Positions 62,569 to 64,000 of a stretch of 64,000 nt of DNA are shown here, in pieces. The stretch comes from Ampullimonas aquatilis (GTDB lineage Bacteria; Pseudomonadota; Gammaproteobacteria; Burkholderiales; Burkholderiaceae_D), in NCBI RefSeq assembly GCF_049675895.1, contig NZ_CP183834.1:2356001-2420000 (forward strand), given 5' to 3'. Position 1 is the first letter of the stretch, and each line of letters begins with the position of its first letter. The notes beneath the pieces were generated by a model. That model searched no databases. It saw only the letters and a list, made by a program, of their open reading frames with translations, and was not told the origin of the DNA. Position numbers and translations under genes: made by a program.

Positions 62569-64000
62569 ATGTTTTCTGTTTTAACTCAATGCCGCTTCTG
62601 GCTCAAATCTTATGTTCGACTCGTTTTTGCCATCGGTATCATCGCACTCGCATGGTTACTAGCCACAAACAGTAGTTACGCTGGCCAATTAAGCCGGGCG
62701 GAGCTGGAGGCGGCATTTGCGCCCCCTTACCTTTTGGGTGAGCAAGATAAATCCATGCCCGTTTGGCCCATCATCAAACGCATCGGCAGCAAAGAAGAGG
62801 TCACCGGCTACATTTTTGAGAGCATTGATTTTGTCAGCATTCCTGGTTTTTCTGGTACACCATTCAATGTGCTGATCACCTTGGAAGCCGATGGAAAACT
62901 GAAGACCGCACAAGTGATCGCCCAGCATGAACCAGTCTTTCTGGATGGTCTTGGTCCAGAGCCCATGCATCAGTTTGCAGCGCAATATAGCGGCAAATCG
63001 GTCTTGCGTAATATCCGCGTCATGCCAGCGCATACCAAACGCAAGGCCATGGATGATGACACCACCGTGGATGGCGTTGCCAAAGCAACTGCATCAGTAC
63101 ATATTCTCAATGAAACCATCATTTCGGCCGCCCTGACTGTCGCTCGCGCCAAGCTCAATATTTCGGCACAGCCTGTCCGATTACCTGGCCGTCCCAAAAT
63201 GGATCTGTTTGAGAAAAAAACCTTTGCCCAACTTCTCAAAGATGGCTTGGTTGTTCATCACCCAATACTTAACCGGGATATTGAAAAACTTTATGCGGGA
63301 ACCGATGCAGAAGGCTTGGTCAATACCGTCCTGAAATCGCCAGATGAGACGTATGCCGATATCTATATGGCGTATATCAACACCCCCATTGTGGGCATCA
63401 ATCTGCTGGGTGAAGCCAAATATAGAAAGATGATGCAACTCATGAGCGGCGATCATGCCATCTGGTTTGCCGTTCAGGGTGCCGATGAGCCATTTGGCAA
63501 TGAGTACATACATGGTGCCAACCCAGAAAACATCATTCTCAAACAAGCTGGCGGCACACTCAGCATTCGCGACTACAGCTATGACGATCCACTCGCTCCT
63601 GCCGATGCGCCCGCCTACCCTTACGCCATCATTCGCGCATCGTCCGGATCAGGCTTTGATCCAGCCAGCCCCTGGGAAATGGATCTGCGTGTATTCAGAA
63701 AAAAAGGCCTGATCTACCCCGAGGTGTTTCATGCCGACATCGCCACCAACATCCAACCCATCGAAAAATACTTTGATATTCCAACGGCAGAAGAATCCGC
63801 CTCTTCTGCCACCAGTGGCTGGAAAGCCATCTGGAAAGACCGTCTGGTAGATGTGGTCATACTGGTAGCCGCGCTGGCCGTATTGACCTACCTGCTCTTC
63901 CAGCAAAAAGCCTCGACCAGTTCGGCCAAACGCTTTGAGTACCTGCGTATTGCATTTTTGGTTTTCACCTTGCTCATCATTGGCTTTAACGACCAGGCGC
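62569..64000 (+). CDS. nosR: NosR, N2O reductase maturation/electron transfer protein (partial)
   Basis: The first 477 codons of NosR; the gene runs off the right edge. A signal/membrane segment (YVRLVFAIGIIALAWLLA) is followed by the periplasmic FMN-binding domain (about residues 75-180), whose flavin is attached through the Thr in the DTTVDGVAKATAS-like stretch, and by the first membrane helices (VVILVAALAVLTYLLF; LRIAFLVFTLLIIGF). GAGGA lies 7 bases before the ATG. NosR feeds electrons to and supports expression of NosZ, so the cell is probably an N2O reducer and the nos genes should follow. Confidence 0.93.
   Translation, partial: MFSVLTQCRFWLKSYVRLVFAIGIIALAWLLATNSSYAGQLSRAELEAAFAPPYLLGEQDKSMPVWPIIKRIGSKEEVTGYIFESIDFVSIPGFSGTPFNVLITLEADGKLKTAQVIAQHEPVFLDGLGPEPMHQFAAQYSGKSVLRNIRVMPAHTKRKAMDDDTTVDGVAKATASVHILNETIISAALTVARAKLNISAQPVRLPGRPKMDLFEKKTFAQLLKDGLVVHHPILNRDIEKLYAGTDAEGLVNTVLKSPDETYADIYMAYINTPIVGINLLGEAKYRKMMQLMSGDHAIWFAVQGADEPFGNEYIHGANPENIILKQAGGTLSIRDYSYDDPLAPADAPAYPYAIIRASSGSGFDPASPWEMDLRVFRKKGLIYPEVFHADIATNIQPIEKYFDIPTAEESASSATSGWKAIWKDRLVDVVILVAALAVLTYLLFQQKASTSSAKRFEYLRIAFLVFTLLIIGFNDQA

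Overview
The window looks like a chromosome segment of a betaproteobacterium. The orders yicC-gmk-rpoZ-spoT with convergent greB, rph-rdgB-hemW, and rpsP-rimM-trmD-rplS are the usual betaproteobacterial ones. The start of nosR at the right edge suggests a denitrifier that can reduce N2O. No species is assigned, because no rRNA or other strong marker is present.

Layout. (1) 1-10.3 kb: an operon for a type II secretion / type IV pilus-like machine (GspE-type ATPase, GspF-type platform protein, PilN/GspL- and PilO/GspM-like proteins, a MshK-like protein, two prepilin-type proteins, an ABC-2 permease, a helical-repeat protein and a major pilin). (2) 10.3-16.5 kb: a patchwork with a VPLPA-CTERM surface protein, a convergent gene pair that recurs at 39.5-40.6 kb, two small membrane proteins, an IS21 istB remnant and a two-subunit 3-oxoacid CoA-transferase. 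(3) 16.6-38.2 kb: an AT-richer catabolic island between two HU-like genes that are about two-thirds identical and in opposite orientation. Its core is a ten-gene leftward operon (34.7 to 20.6 kb): DUF1302 outer-membrane protein, DUF1329 protein, YCF48-like protein, RND transporter, FAH hydrolase, extradiol dioxygenase, a molybdenum hydroxylase of the pyrogallol transhydroxylase type (large subunit with an SCP2-like N-terminus, plus Fe-S small subunit), a YdcZ-type transporter and a polytopic membrane protein. A divergent GntR regulator with a perfect 18-bp palindrome before its gene is the likely controller. A moaA gene, a carboxymuconolactone-decarboxylase-like gene and a broken chemoreceptor gene lie beside it. 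(4) 35.9-48.0 kb: a decaying accessory zone with a frameshifted MazF, a broken lipoprotein gene, mntA/hepT and hipBA remnants, an intact Fic gene, an aegerolysin-like protein, and a three-gene cluster pairing a papain-like enzyme with two metallopeptidase-like proteins that lack their metal ligands. It ends at the 3' half of a tRNA-Lys gene, the expected scar of an integrative element. (5) 48-64 kb: core genes, namely glnB, tRNA-Ser(UGA), hemW-rdgB-rph, a PP2C phosphatase / protein kinase pair, yicC-gmk-rpoZ-spoT, greB, rplS-trmD-rimM-rpsP, fdxA, an AhpD-like gene and nosR.

How the parts fit. The catabolic operon reads as one route: uptake or export of a hydrophobic compound through DUF1302/DUF1329/YCF48/RND proteins, hydroxylation by the Mo enzyme, ring opening by the dioxygenase, and hydrolysis of the product by the FAH protein. 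The linked moaA can supply cofactor and the CoA-transferase could feed a resulting 3-oxoacid into central metabolism. The substrate is not known from sequence. The accessory zone holds four toxin systems, three of them broken. All family assignments come from motif reading by eye; no database search was run.
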